From NCBI GenBank assembly GCA_004560305.1, contig SFVI01000007.1, forward strand, positions 1 to 53,139: a stretch of 53,139 bases of DNA, read 5' to 3'. Both the position numbers and the translations under genes were made by a program. The notes under the pieces were generated by a model. That model had not been told where the DNA came from. It did not search any database and saw nothing but the letters and a program-made list of their open reading frames with translations. The number at the start of each line of letters is the position of its first letter. The first letter of the stretch is position 1. Source of the stretch: a bacterium. GTDB lineage: Bacteria > Bacillota > Clostridia > Oscillospirales > Oscillospiraceae. Below are positions 1 to 8,338 of the stretch, piece by piece.

Positions 1-151
1 CATCTCATCAATAGCCGTCCCAGAAAATGCCTCAATTGGCTTTCTCCTTCTGAGGTCTTTTCCTCCTGTGTTGCACTTCCTTGACTTTCTGCCCTGGCAT
101 GGCGCAGCCGTGACTGAGAGGTTCTTTCCCCCCTGCGCCTCATCAGAACCG

Positions 152-226
152 TTGGGACGGACATTGGCCGTCCTTTTCCATGTTCCCTCTATGTAGCATG
201 CGGACGTGCGATGCACGCCCCTACGG
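152..226. repeat. GC-rich dispersed repeat, left copy
   Basis: The 27 bases at 200-226 are an exact inverted match to 53004-53030 at the other end of the window. The preceding block at about 152-172 contains 'cattggccgtcc', which matches, inverted and with one difference, the 'ggacggccaatggcc' stretch near 53054-53068. The spacing between the two blocks is similar in both copies. This is what a dispersed intergenic repeat looks like. No transposase gene is associated with it here. Confidence 0.75.
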
Positions 227-287
227 GCTGCTTTCGTCAGAGCTGACTCCCCTCGTTCAGCTTGGGTTTCATGCCTTACTCACAGCC

Positions 288-325
288 AAAAACCGGCTCT
301 TCCCGTAAAGGGAAAAGCCGGTTTT
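288..325 (-). terminator. Terminator after the UPF0210 gene
   Basis: Inverted arms AAAACCGGCT and AGCCGGTTTT (about 288-298 and 316-325) enclose a loop that itself contains a small CCC/GGG pairing. The hairpin lies just beyond the leftward stop at 336, so it most likely ends the ACT/UPF0210 transcript. Confidence 0.75.
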
Positions 326-335
326 CATATATTTT

Positions 336-1691
336 TCAGTTTTTCAGGCTGTGCAGGGGGGCGGGGATGCGGCCGCCCCGGGCCACAAACTCCGCCGGGG
401 AGCCGCTGCGCAGAGGCATCACCGGGGCGGAACCCAACAGCCCGCCGAAGTCGATCCGATCCCCTACGGTCTTGCCCTTGGCGGGGATCAGGCGGACGGC
501 GGTGGTCTTGGTGTTTATCATGCCGATGGCCGACTCGTCGGCAATGATGGCGGAGATCACATCCGCACTGGTATCCCCTGGCACGGCGATCATGTCCAGG
601 CCCACAGAGCATACGCAGGTCATGGCCTCCAGCTTATCAATGCTGAGGGCGCCGGCCTCCACCGCGGAGATCATCCCCGCATCCTCCGACACCGGGATGA
701 ACGCGCCGGACAGGCCGCCCACATGGCTGGACGCCATGACGCCGCCCTTCTTCACCGCGTCGTTCAGCAGGGCCAGCGCCGCCGTGGTGCCGTGGCCGCC
801 GCACTTCTCCAAGCCCATGATCTCCAGGATTTCCGCCACGCTGTCTCCGATGGCGGGGGTGGGGGCCAGGGACAGATCCACCACGCCAAAGGGCACATCC
901 AGCCGGCGGGAGGCCTCCTGGGCCACCAGCTGGCCCATGCGGGTGATCTTGAAGGCGGTCTTTTTCACCGTCTCTGCCACCACGTCAAAGGGCTGGCCCT
1001 TGCAGGCCTTCAAAGCGTGGGCCACCACGCCGGGGCCGGACACGCCCACGTTAATGACACACTCCGGCTCCCCTACGCCGTGGAAGGCTCCGGCCATGAA
1101 GGGGTTATCCTCCACGGCATTGGCAAAGACCACCAGCTTGGCGCAGCCCATGGGGTCGATGTCCGCCGTCTGGCGGATGATCCTGCCCATAAGGGCCACC
1201 GCGTCCATGTTGATGCCCGCCTTGGTGGAGGCCACGTTCACACTGGAGCAGACCAGGTCCGTCTCCGTCAGGGCCCGGGGGATGGAGTGGATCAGCTTCA
1301 AATCGCTTTTGGTGAAGCCCTTGTGGCATAGGGCGGAAAAGCCGCCGATAAAGTTGACCCCCACGGCCTTGGCGGCCCGATCCAGGGTCATGGCCAGGGG
1401 GACATAGTCCTCCGCCTCACAGGCGGCGGCCACCAGAGAGATGGGGCTGACGGAAATGCGCTTGTTGACAATGGGGATGCCGAACTCCCGCTCGATGGCG
1501 CAGCCGGTGTCCACCAGCTTGTCCGCCATAGTGCAGATTTTATCATAGATCCGCTGGCAGCACACGTCTATGTCCCGGTCGGCGCAGTCCAGCAGGCTGA
1601 TGCCCATGGTAACGGTGCGCACGTCCAGATGCTGCTGGTCGATCATTTCAATGGTTTGCAGAATCTCGCTGCTGTTGATCAGATAACTCAT
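336..1691 (-). CDS. UPF0210 / PFL (DUF711) family protein
   Basis: This 451-residue protein is close to the usual length of the UPF0210 (DUF711, PFL-like) family, soluble proteins of unresolved biochemical role. It is recognised by overall sequence character, from an N-terminal stretch beginning MSYLINSSEILQTIEMIDQQ to a Gly-rich, Cys-containing middle. No signal peptide or membrane segment is visible. It lies 9 bases downstream of an ACT-domain gene, and the two appear co-transcribed. This UPF0237-UPF0210 pairing is conserved in many Firmicutes and archaea, which suggests the ACT protein regulates it or partners with it. The substrate is unknown. Family assignment is firm; function is not. 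Confidence 0.92.
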   Translation of the reverse strand: MSYLINSSEILQTIEMIDQQHLDVRTVTMGISLLDCADRDIDVCCQRIYDKICTMADKLVDTGCAIEREFGIPIVNKRISVSPISLVAAACEAEDYVPLAMTLDRAAKAVGVNFIGGFSALCHKGFTKSDLKLIHSIPRALTETDLVCSSVNVASTKAGINMDAVALMGRIIRQTADIDPMGCAKLVVFANAVEDNPFMAGAFHGVGEPECVINVGVSGPGVVAHALKACKGQPFDVVAETVKKTAFKITRMGQLVAQEASRRLDVPFGVVDLSLAPTPAIGDSVAEILEIMGLEKCGGHGTTAALALLNDAVKKGGVMASSHVGGLSGAFIPVSEDAGMISAVEAGALSIDKLEAMTCVCSVGLDMIAVPGDTSADVISAIIADESAIGMINTKTTAVRLIPAKGKTVGDRIDFGGLLGSAPVMPLRSGSPAEFVARGGRIPAPLHSLKN

Positions 1692-1700
1692 GGCGCTGCC

Positions 1701-1970
1701 TCAAATTCTGTGCATGGCTTCAAAGATATCCTGCCGCTGCACATGGATATCCAGGCCCCGCTCTATGCCCTTGTCCTTCAGCAGCTGGGAAAGCTGATCG
1801 AAAGGCAGGGTACAGTCGGCCAGATCCACCAGCATGATCATGGCGAAATACTCCTGCATCAGGGTCTGGCTGATGTCCAGAATATTGATCTCGTTCTCCG
1901 CCAGCAGGGCAGTCACATAGGCGGTGATGCCCTTGGAATCCTTGGCGAAAACGCTGACAATGGCTTTCAT
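1701..1970 (-). CDS. ACT domain-containing protein (UPF0237)
   Basis: This 89-residue protein is a single ACT domain (MKAIVSVFAKDSKGI, with the hydrophobic/Gly pattern of amino-acid-binding ACT folds). Such stand-alone UPF0237 proteins resemble GcvR and are thought to sense a small ligand. An in-frame ATG lies 18 bases upstream, but the start chosen here at 1970 has a GAGGTG ribosome site about six bases before it. The gene is first of a two-gene operon with the UPF0210 gene, and its stop is 9 bases from that gene's start. Ligand and target are not visible in the sequence. Confidence 0.9.
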   Translation of the reverse strand: MKAIVSVFAKDSKGITAYVTALLAENEINILDISQTLMQEYFAMIMLVDLADCTLPFDQLSQLLKDKGIERGLDIHVQRQDIFEAMHRI

Positions 1971-2043
1971 ATGCTTCACCTCATACATTTTTTAATAGTG
2001 ATATTATACCGATCTGCCGACAAATTGCAAGGGGCAGACAGAA

Positions 2044-2079
2044 ATACCCCCGGAAATTGCAAGCAATTTCCGGGGGTAT
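2044..2079 (-). terminator. Hairpin terminator after the MBL hydrolase
   Basis: A perfect 16-bp stem (arms 2044-2059 and 2064-2079, four-base loop) starts three bases past the leftward stop at 2082. On the minus strand it is followed by only a short T run, so termination may be partial. Confidence 0.75.
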
Positions 2080-2081
2080 CG

Positions 2082-2960
2082 TCATATTCTGTGCCACAGC
2101 AGGCACCCGTCATCAAAAATGGCTTCCAGGCGGCCGCTTTCCTTCAGCCAGCTGAGGTAGGAACGGACGGTGCTACCCACCAGCACATACTGCTCAAAAT
2201 CCATGGTCAGGCTGTAGGTCTGGAAGAGCCTTTGCAGGATGTGTTCAAACAGCATCGGCTGCCTGCACAGCTCAAGAATCCGCCCGGCAATTTCGTTCAC
2301 CTTGTCTATATTAAGCTGGGCCAGGGCTTTGATATCCTCTGTGGCCGCCGCGTGGGCCGGGACAAACAGCCGGGCCTCCATGGCTTTCACCTTTTCCAGC
2401 GTCTCCAGATAGGCCGCCACATCATAGATAAAGCTAATCTGGTACTTTTCCAGGGTCTCCCGGCTGGAAAGGCAGTCCGCCAGGTAGACCACATCGTCCC
2501 CGGTGCGGTAACCCACCATGTCGAAGAAGTGGCCGGGCAGGGGGATGATTTCCATGCCGCCGGGAACATTTTCCGCCGTGAGATACTCCGCCTCGCTCTC
2601 CTGGGAGAGCAGGAACTTATGCCGCAGCTCCTTCACCGGGTAGCCGCCATAGAGGAAGGCCGGCTCCAGAATGGGGTGGCGGGTGATGGCGCAGTCAATG
2701 CCCGGGGCCAGGATGCGGCAGCCGGTCTGTTGCTGGAGATAGCGGTTGCCGCCGTTGTGGTCGGCGTTGGCATGGGTGTTGCAGATGGCCTTCAGCTGCC
2801 ATCCCTGCTCGTCCAGCAGCTTGCGCACCCGGCGGCCAGCGTCCTTGTCGCTGCCGCTGTCAATGAGGCAGACTTCCCTGTCGCTGAGTTTCACCAGACC
2901 GATCTTGGCCGGGCTTTGGATATAATAGCTGCTGCCGCAGGCTTGAACTAATTCGTACAT
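2082..2960 (-). CDS. MBL-fold metallo-hydrolase with THANADH signature
   Basis: This 292-residue cytoplasmic protein has a metallo-beta-lactamase fold. The N-terminal strands end in the metal motif NTHANADHNGG (residues 62-71), followed by later His and Asp positions (for example PLPGHFFDMVG and VYLADCL). The canonical HxHxDH has Asn at the second metal His position (H63, N65, D67, H68); similar Asn variants occur in a Firmicute subfamily, so this may be normal for the group. The C-terminal region is helical. The start is preceded by GGTGAGAT and lies nine bases after the stop of the MotB-like gene, so it is probably translated from the same transcript. Substrate unknown. Confidence 0.88.
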   Translation of the reverse strand: MYELVQACGSSYYIQSPAKIGLVKLSDREVCLIDSGSDKDAGRRVRKLLDEQGWQLKAICNTHANADHNGGNRYLQQQTGCRILAPGIDCAITRHPILEPAFLYGGYPVKELRHKFLLSQESEAEYLTAENVPGGMEIIPLPGHFFDMVGYRTGDDVVYLADCLSSRETLEKYQISFIYDVAAYLETLEKVKAMEARLFVPAHAAATEDIKALAQLNIDKVNEIAGRILELCRQPMLFEHILQRLFQTYSLTMDFEQYVLVGSTVRSYLSWLKESGRLEAIFDDGCLLWHRI

Positions 2961-2969
2961 GATCTCACC

Positions 2970-3977
2970 TTATCCAAAAATACTGAACCGGGGCTTCTCG
3001 CTGGGCTCCGGGCTGGCCGTGGGTTCCGGCACAGGGCTGGCAGCCGCAGGCTCCGTCCCCGGCAGGTCCAGGGCCAGATAGTTTTCCACAATGTCCAGCA
3101 CCGTGTCGTCCTTCAGTATCATGGAGATCTCGATGCGGCGGTTGGCGGCCTTGCCCTCCTCGGTTTCGTTGCTGGCCACCGGCCGGGTGGCGCCGTAGCC
3201 CGCAGCGCAGAAGTAGGAGGAATAGCCATTCAGCTTGCCGTTCTTCCCCAGCAGCAGATAGTTCAGCACGGAGTTGGCCCGGTCGGTGGACAGCACCCGG
3301 TTGCTCTCGGCGGTACCGGTGATGTCCGTATGGCCGGAGATGACGATGCTGTCCACATACCTGGCGTTCTCCTCATCGCTGAGGAACTGGTAAAACACGT
3401 CGATCAGCTCCCCCAGCACCCCGGCACTGTCCTCCTTGATCTCGGAGGAACCCAGGTCAAACAGAACGCTGTCGGAAAGGATGATGTTGCCGTTATCCCC
3501 GATGCTGACCTTGCTGGCGTCCCCCATGACCTCCACTATGCTTTCCCGGATCTGCTCCAGGATGGACAGGCGCAGCACGGCGATGGTCTGCATCTGGTTG
3601 CGCATCTGGGTCAGCTCGTCGTTGGCGGCGGAGAGGTAAGCCTCCTGCTGGCCGATCAGCTTATCCTGGGCCTCCATCTCCTCCTTCTGCTGCACGATCT
3701 GTACAGCATAATCCTCCAGCTGATCCTGCTTTTTCTTCAGCTCATCGGTCAGCCCCGCCAGCTGATCCTCCGCCAGCAGCACCTGCTCCTTGGTCTGGGC
3801 CAGCACCTCCTGGGTGTTCTGCAGGTCGTTGCCGGTGACCAGGTTCTGTATGTAGGACAGCAGCATCAGGAAGAACAGGATCAGGGCCACGGCGCTCATC
3901 ATGTCGGCATAGGAGGGCCAGAAGCCCTGCTCCCCGCCGCTTTCATTGCGCTTATAGCTGCCTGCACCTCTTCTCAT
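2970..3977 (-). CDS. MotB/ZorB-like stator protein with OmpA peptidoglycan-binding domain
   Basis: This 335-residue protein has a short cytoplasmic N-terminus, one membrane segment (about 26-46) and a Gln/Glu-rich coiled coil (about 50-125). It ends in an OmpA/MotB domain with GHTDITGTAESN and GYGATRP...NRRIEI motifs, then a Pro/Glu tail. The segment begins FWPSYADMM, with Asp25 in the position of the proton-carrying Asp of MotB and ZorB. This architecture is expected of the plug-and-anchor subunit of a 5:2 ion-driven motor that binds peptidoglycan outside the membrane. It overlaps the MotA-like gene by four bases. No flagellar or Tol genes are nearby. Confidence 0.9.
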   Translation of the reverse strand: MRRGAGSYKRNESGGEQGFWPSYADMMSAVALILFFLMLLSYIQNLVTGNDLQNTQEVLAQTKEQVLLAEDQLAGLTDELKKKQDQLEDYAVQIVQQKEEMEAQDKLIGQQEAYLSAANDELTQMRNQMQTIAVLRLSILEQIRESIVEVMGDASKVSIGDNGNIILSDSVLFDLGSSEIKEDSAGVLGELIDVFYQFLSDEENARYVDSIVISGHTDITGTAESNRVLSTDRANSVLNYLLLGKNGKLNGYSSYFCAAGYGATRPVASNETEEGKAANRRIEISMILKDDTVLDIVENYLALDLPGTEPAAASPVPEPTASPEPSEKPRFSIFG

Positions 3978-4894
3978 TGCCGCTCGCTCCTTTCAAGCCC
4001 CCGGGCCGAGGAGCGCAGCACGCTGACCAGATCCCGGATGCACACATCCATCCGCTCCACCGTGCCCCGCAGGTTATAGTTAAACTCGGAGAAGTCCCGC
4101 ACGCCCTCGTTGAAGCTGTCCACCGTGCGGTTAAAGTCCTCCAGCGGTTTCTGGCTGGCGGCCAGGGTCAGCTTCAGTTCGTCGGTGCTGCGCTTGAGGG
4201 TCTTGTCCATGCTCTCGGCGGCAGCGTCCAGGGCATGGATCATCTGGCGGATCAGGTCCGCGTTGTCCTTGGCCTTCTCCGTAGGCAGGGTGGGGGCCAC
4301 GCTGTGATCCAGCCACAGCTCCACCTGGGTCTCCAGCTTCTCCCGCTGGGCCTGGGGGCTGAAAACAGAGCGCAGCAGCGTCAGCAGGATGGAGCAGGCC
4401 ACACCCACCAGAGAGGTGTAGAAGGCCACGCCCATGCCTGACAGAGCGGACATCAGTCCCTCGCCCACGCTGTCCAGCACGCTGAGCCACTGGTCGGTAT
4501 TGCTGTAGCCGATCAGCTCCGTCAGGGAACTGACAGACAGGCTCAGGCCCAGGAAGGTGCCGAACAGGCCCAGGGTCACGAACAGGGACACCGCGTTGTT
4601 GAGAAAGCGCTCAATCAACAGCAGGCCCGACAGCTTCACGCTGACGGCGTTTTGCACCAGAGCCGGGGTGTTCACCTCCAGCCCGTACTTTTTATAGGCG
4701 CTGGCAAAGTCGTTGACCACAAAGCGCAGAAAACCGTTGTCCTTGTCCAGAGAGCCGGTGACCATGGAGCTGAGATGCTTGTACCGGGCGCTGACATAGA
4801 ACAGCAGCAGCACCGCCAGCGCAAACAGCGCCACGATGGCCACAATAACGATCAGCCCCACCGGGGGCATACTTTGCAAACCGCTCATACCCAA
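3974..4894 (-). CDS. MotA/TolQ/ExbB-like proton channel protein
   Basis: This 306-residue protein has three predicted membrane segments (about 12-35, 101-122 and 148-174). The second carries the family signature TLGLFGTFLGL, and the third carries GMGVAFYTSLVGV. Three segments match TolQ, ExbB and ZorA rather than the four of flagellar MotA. About 130 C-terminal residues are cytoplasmic, helical and probably coiled coil, much shorter than the tail of Zorya ZorA. It overlaps the downstream MotB-like gene by four bases, so the two subunits are translationally coupled. It likely forms the ion-conducting ring around the MotB-like dimer. The driven process is unknown. Confidence 0.88.
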   Translation of the reverse strand: MGMSGLQSMPPVGLIVIVAIVALFALAVLLLFYVSARYKHLSSMVTGSLDKDNGFLRFVVNDFASAYKKYGLEVNTPALVQNAVSVKLSGLLLIERFLNNAVSLFVTLGLFGTFLGLSLSVSSLTELIGYSNTDQWLSVLDSVGEGLMSALSGMGVAFYTSLVGVACSILLTLLRSVFSPQAQREKLETQVELWLDHSVAPTLPTEKAKDNADLIRQMIHALDAAAESMDKTLKRSTDELKLTLAASQKPLEDFNRTVDSFNEGVRDFSEFNYNLRGTVERMDVCIRDLVSVLRSSARGLERSERQ

Positions 4895-4948
4895 GTCCTC
4901 CTTATATATCTTTAACTATCCTTGATTCAGGCTACCGGTTTCATGACG

Positions 4949-6748
4949 TTAAATGAGTGCCTCAAGTTCCCCAACCAGCCGGTCAAACAGCTTCAGCGCC
5001 GCGTTCACCGGCTGGGGGCTGGCCATGTCCACCCCGGCGATCTTCAGCAGGCTGATGGGGTCGGCGCTGCCGCCGGAGGACAGGAAGCGCTTGTAATCCG
5101 CCACCGCCGGCTCACCCTCTGTCAGAATCCGCTCCGCAATGGCCGCGGCGGCGGAGAAGCCGGTGGCATACTGGAACACATAATAGTTATAGAAGAAATG
5201 AGGGATTCGCGCCCACTCCAGGGCGATCTCTTCGTCGCTGACCATGTCCGGGCCGAAGTACAGCTTGTTCAGCGCCCAATACTTCTCCCGCAGCAGCTCC
5301 GCCGTCAGGGTCTCCCCCTGCCAGGACAGGCGGCCCATCTCCAGCTCGAACTCGGCAAACATGGCCTGGCGGTAGATGGTGCCCTTGAACTGATCCAGGA
5401 AGTGGTTGATCAGATAGGCCCGCTGTTTTTTATCCTCCGTCTGCGAAAGCAGGCTGCGCATCAGCAGAATCTCGTTGCAGGTGGAGGCCACCTCCGCCAC
5501 GAAGATCACATAGTCGCTGGTGTTCACCGGCTGGTTCTGGCAGCTGTAGTAGCTGTGGAGGGCGTGGCCCATTTCATGGGCGATGGTGAACATGGAGTCC
5601 AGGGTGTCCTTGTGGTTCAGCAGCACATAGGGATGGGGCCGGGAGATGCCGGAGGAATAGGCCCCACCCCGCTTGCCCTGGTTCTCATAGACGTCGATCC
5701 AGCGCTCTGTGAAGCCCTTTTTCAGCAGCGCCACATAGTCCTCCCCCAGCACGCCCAGGGCGGCGATCACCTTCTCCTTGGCCTCTTCATAGGGGATTTC
5801 CACCGCCACGTCCGCCACAATGGGGGTGTACACATCGTACATGTGCAGCTCCTCTACCCCCAAAGCCTTTTTCCGCAGCCGCACATAGCGGTACATGGCC
5901 TCCAGATTCTCATGGACGGCGGCGATCAGGTTGGTGTACACCGCCTCCGGCACCTCCGTCCGGTCCAGCGCCGCCGCCAGGGTGGAGGGATAGTTTCTGG
6001 CCCGGGCAAAGAAATTCAGCTGCTTGAACTGGGCGTCCAAAGTGGCGGCCACCGTGTTCTGAAACTCCCCATAGCGGGCATAGCAATTTTCAAAAGCGCT
6101 TTTCCGCAGCACCCGGTCCCCGCTCTCCATCAGCGGCACCAGCGTGCCGCCGCTGAGGGGGTGCTTGCTGCCCTGGCTGTCCACCGCGTCGTCAAAGCGC
6201 AGGTCGGCGTTGCGCAGGGCACTGCCGATGTTGTCCGGGCTGTCCGCCATCTCCCCGGCAGCAGCCAGCAGCTTTTCCTCCGCCGGGGACAGGATGTGTT
6301 CCGCCCGGCGGCGAATTTTATAGATGCTGCGGCGGTAGGTCTCCAGTTCCGGGCAGTCCCGGTAAAAGCCGGCCAGTGTCTCCTCCGGGATGGCCATGAT
6401 CTCCGGGGTGGCGAAGGCTGCCGCGCTGGAGATCTCCACACAGCGGCTCATGGCCTTGCCCCGCAGGTCCTGATAATAGCCGTTGGCCAGGTCCTGATCT
6501 CCCTTGCAGCTGGCATAGCCCATCAGGGCTTCCAGCCGCAGGGAGATTGCGTCCTCCTGCTGCAGGAAGTCCAGCAGGGCCTCCCCGCTGCTGCCCAGGG
6601 TCCCCCGGCGTTTCTCCAGCTCCGCCGGGATCTGTGCCAGCGCTTCGTATTCCGCCAGCCACTGCTGGTCGCTTGCAAAGATTGCTGTCAAATCCCAGGT
6701 GTATTCCTCCGGGATCTCATTTCTCATGGGGATTTTTTCGCTTGCCAT
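4949..6748 (-). CDS. pepF: Oligoendopeptidase F (M3 metallopeptidase)
   Basis: This 599-residue cytoplasmic zinc peptidase of family M3B trims short peptides. The zinc-binding HEMGH is at residues 391-395, within AHEMGHALHSYYS, and the downstream metal Glu lies in EVASTCNEIL. Length and the N-terminal helical lobe fit PepF. The start is supported by a GGAGG-like site (acggaggtagaat) and by an extended -10 promoter at 6787-6815. The stop is only 54 bases from the MotA-like gene, which may therefore be read through from this promoter. There is no signal peptide. Confidence 0.96.
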   Translation of the reverse strand: MASEKIPMRNEIPEEYTWDLTAIFASDQQWLAEYEALAQIPAELEKRRGTLGSSGEALLDFLQQEDAISLRLEALMGYASCKGDQDLANGYYQDLRGKAMSRCVEISSAAAFATPEIMAIPEETLAGFYRDCPELETYRRSIYKIRRRAEHILSPAEEKLLAAAGEMADSPDNIGSALRNADLRFDDAVDSQGSKHPLSGGTLVPLMESGDRVLRKSAFENCYARYGEFQNTVAATLDAQFKQLNFFARARNYPSTLAAALDRTEVPEAVYTNLIAAVHENLEAMYRYVRLRKKALGVEELHMYDVYTPIVADVAVEIPYEEAKEKVIAALGVLGEDYVALLKKGFTERWIDVYENQGKRGGAYSSGISRPHPYVLLNHKDTLDSMFTIAHEMGHALHSYYSCQNQPVNTSDYVIFVAEVASTCNEILLMRSLLSQTEDKKQRAYLINHFLDQFKGTIYRQAMFAEFELEMGRLSWQGETLTAELLREKYWALNKLYFGPDMVSDEEIALEWARIPHFFYNYYVFQYATGFSAAAAIAERILTEGEPAVADYKRFLSSGGSADPISLLKIAGVDMASPQPVNAALKLFDRLVGELEALI

Positions 6749-6786
6749 ATTCTACCTCCGTTTATACCAAGTCGTTTGATGTTCGG

Positions 6787-6815
6787 ATTATACCATATCC
6801 CTGCCCCGCCGTGAA
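6787..6815 (-). promoter_or_regulatory. Sigma-A promoter of pepF
   Basis: On the minus strand, TTCACG, a 17-base spacer and TATAAT are seen, with an extended TGG just before the -10 box. The position, about 40 bases upstream of the pepF start, is appropriate. Confidence 0.65.
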
Positions 6816-6863
6816 TATACTTTCTTGAAACATCATCGGTATATTATCTGTAAGGAGCTGCTT

Positions 6864-7994
6864 ATGGAACTATATATTGTCCGCCCCGGGGACAGTCTCT
6901 CCACCATTGCCAAAAGCTGCCATACCAGCCCCGAGGCTCTGGTCCGGCGCAACCAGCTGGGAGATCCCCGGCGGCTTTGTCCCGGACTGAGCCTGGTTCT
7001 GGAAGGAAAAGCAGGCGCCGCCCCCGCCGTCACGGAACTTTGCGCCGCCCTCAGCCCCCAGGCAGAGCCGGAGCTGGCAGATACGCTGCTGCCGAATCTC
7101 AGCTGGCTGTGCATTCAGGGCAGCCGGCTGACAGCCCAGGGCGGGCTGAACCTGCCGGAGCAGGAGCAGCTGCTGCGCCTGGCACACAGGCATCAGGCCA
7201 TGCCGCTGCTGACAGTGAGCAATCTGGGCCAGGGCGGCTTCTCCCCTGCCCTGGCCCATACCCTCGTCAGCCATGAGGAGGCGGGCCGGGCGCTTACAGA
7301 CAATATCCTGAAAGCCTTGGAAAGTCAGGGCTGCCGGGGCGTTGACCTGAGCTTTCAATACCTCTACCCCTTTGACCGGGAGGCCTACAGTGCCTTCGCC
7401 CGGCGCCTGGGGAAGGCGCTCCACAGCGCTGGGTATTATTTTTTCTGTTCCCTGGCCCCCAAAACCCAGGCTACGGCAGAAGCCCCGCTCTGCGCCGGTC
7501 AGGACTATGCCGCCCTGGGCGCCGCCGCCGACCGGCTGATTCTCCTGGCCCATGGCTGGGGCGGCGCCTTCACCGCGCCCCAGGCCATCGCGCCCCTGGA
7601 CCGGGTGGCAGCAGCGCTGGACTACGCCGCCGCCCTGATCCCCAGGGGAAAGCTGCTGCTGGGCCTGTCCTGGGGCGGCTGCGCCTGGGTTCTGCCCTGG
7701 CGGCAGGGGGATGCAGCCCGTCCCATGTCCGCAGCGCTGGCGGTGGATACCGCCGTCGCCGCCGGGGCGGAGATCCGCTATGACGCGGCAGCCCAGGCCC
7801 CCTTCTTCCTCTGTCCCGGCGCCGGCGGCAAGCGGCGCATCATCTGGTATGAGGACAGCCGCTCCCTTCTGGCCCGGCTGGAGCTGGCCCGGAGTCGGGG
7901 CCTGGCGGGGGTCAGTCTCTGGCCCCAGGACCGGCTGTACCGCCCCGGCCTGCATATGCTGCAAAGCCGCTGTGCCGGGGAAAAGTTAGTCTGA
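6864..7994 (+). CDS. LysM plus GH18-like (SleL/YaaH-type) protein, catalytic motif degenerate
   Basis: This 376-residue protein has an N-terminal LysM domain (residues 1-46, MELYIVRPGDSLSTIAK) for glycan binding. It is followed by a glycoside hydrolase family 18 barrel of the type in spore proteins SleL/YaaH, recognisable from the closing IIWYEDSRSLLARLELARSRGLAGVSLWP region. The DxDxE catalytic motif (usually DGVNIDFE) reads RGVDLSFQ at residues 158-165, so the general acid Glu is Gln and the middle Asp is Ser. Hydrolase activity is therefore doubtful. The start at 6864 follows AAGGAG by six bases and replaces an in-frame ATG further upstream. There is no signal peptide, as in spore-coat GH18 proteins. 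Its end overlaps the convergent XRE gene by nine bases. Confidence 0.85.
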   Translation: MELYIVRPGDSLSTIAKSCHTSPEALVRRNQLGDPRRLCPGLSLVLEGKAGAAPAVTELCAALSPQAEPELADTLLPNLSWLCIQGSRLTAQGGLNLPEQEQLLRLAHRHQAMPLLTVSNLGQGGFSPALAHTLVSHEEAGRALTDNILKALESQGCRGVDLSFQYLYPFDREAYSAFARRLGKALHSAGYYFFCSLAPKTQATAEAPLCAGQDYAALGAAADRLILLAHGWGGAFTAPQAIAPLDRVAAALDYAAALIPRGKLLLGLSWGGCAWVLPWRQGDAARPMSAALAVDTAVAAGAEIRYDAAAQAPFFLCPGAGGKRRIIWYEDSRSLLARLELARSRGLAGVSLWPQDRLYRPGLHMLQSRCAGEKLV

Positions 7995-8318
7995 TTTTGT
8001 CAGGGCGATGCAGCAGTCGATCACCGTCTCCACCTGCCGCAGCTGTGCTTCCGTCAGCCCTGCCAGCTTTGCCGCAATCCGGCCGCTCTCCTGAACCGGA
8101 GCAGCCCCCGTCAGGATATGGTCGGCGCTGATGTCCAGCGCGGCGCAGAGCTTGACCAGGTTCTCCGGCCGGATGGCCTTCCTCCCCTGCTCCGCATAGG
8201 AGATCATCTGGGTGGACACGTCCATTCTGTCCGCCAGTTCCTCCTGGGTCATGCGCAGCTGCTTGCGCCGAACCATGATCCGCTCGCCCATCGCTCTCAG
8301 CATCTCATTGTTGCCCAT
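7986..8318 (-). CDS. XRE-family transcriptional regulator
   Basis: This 110-residue protein has a Cro/CI helix-turn-helix at about residues 10-65 (RKQLRMTQEELADRMDVSTQMISYAEQGRK) and a short helical C-terminus, perhaps for dimerisation. The start at 8318 follows GGGGGAG by six bases; an upstream in-frame ATG lacks a ribosome site. It is transcribed divergently from a 73-residue gene across a 130-base region rich in repeated CATAG/CTATAG elements, so autoregulation and control of the neighbour are likely. The last nine coding bases overlap the end of the LysM/GH18 gene on the other strand. Confidence 0.9.
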   Translation of the reverse strand: MGNNEMLRAMGERIMVRRKQLRMTQEELADRMDVSTQMISYAEQGRKAIRPENLVKLCAALDISADHILTGAAPVQESGRIAAKLAGLTEAQLRQVETVIDCCIALTKSD

Positions 8319-8338
8319 GCTTTTCTCCCCCTTATCAT

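Larger units (their letters stand above)
1..335. other. Non-coding left end with repeat remnants
   Basis: No convincing gene was found on either strand in this 335-base stretch. It contains fragments of two repeat types that recur at the right end of the window: a GC-rich block at about 152-226 and a sequence resembling the 'agctgactc' hairpin-repeat flank at about 238-250. A leftward terminator hairpin lies at 288-325. Short open frames here have no recognisable protein content. Confidence 0.7.

Noticed and set aside
2970..4894. A complete Zorya anti-phage system
   Set aside because: ZorA/ZorB-like features are present, but the ring-protein tail is short, and no ZorC, ZorD or ZorE-type effector gene is adjacent.
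4922..6814. Long plus-strand frame opposite pepF
   Set aside because: PepF on the other strand has an intact zinc motif; the antisense product is compositionally odd (Gln/His/Gly-rich) with no domain.
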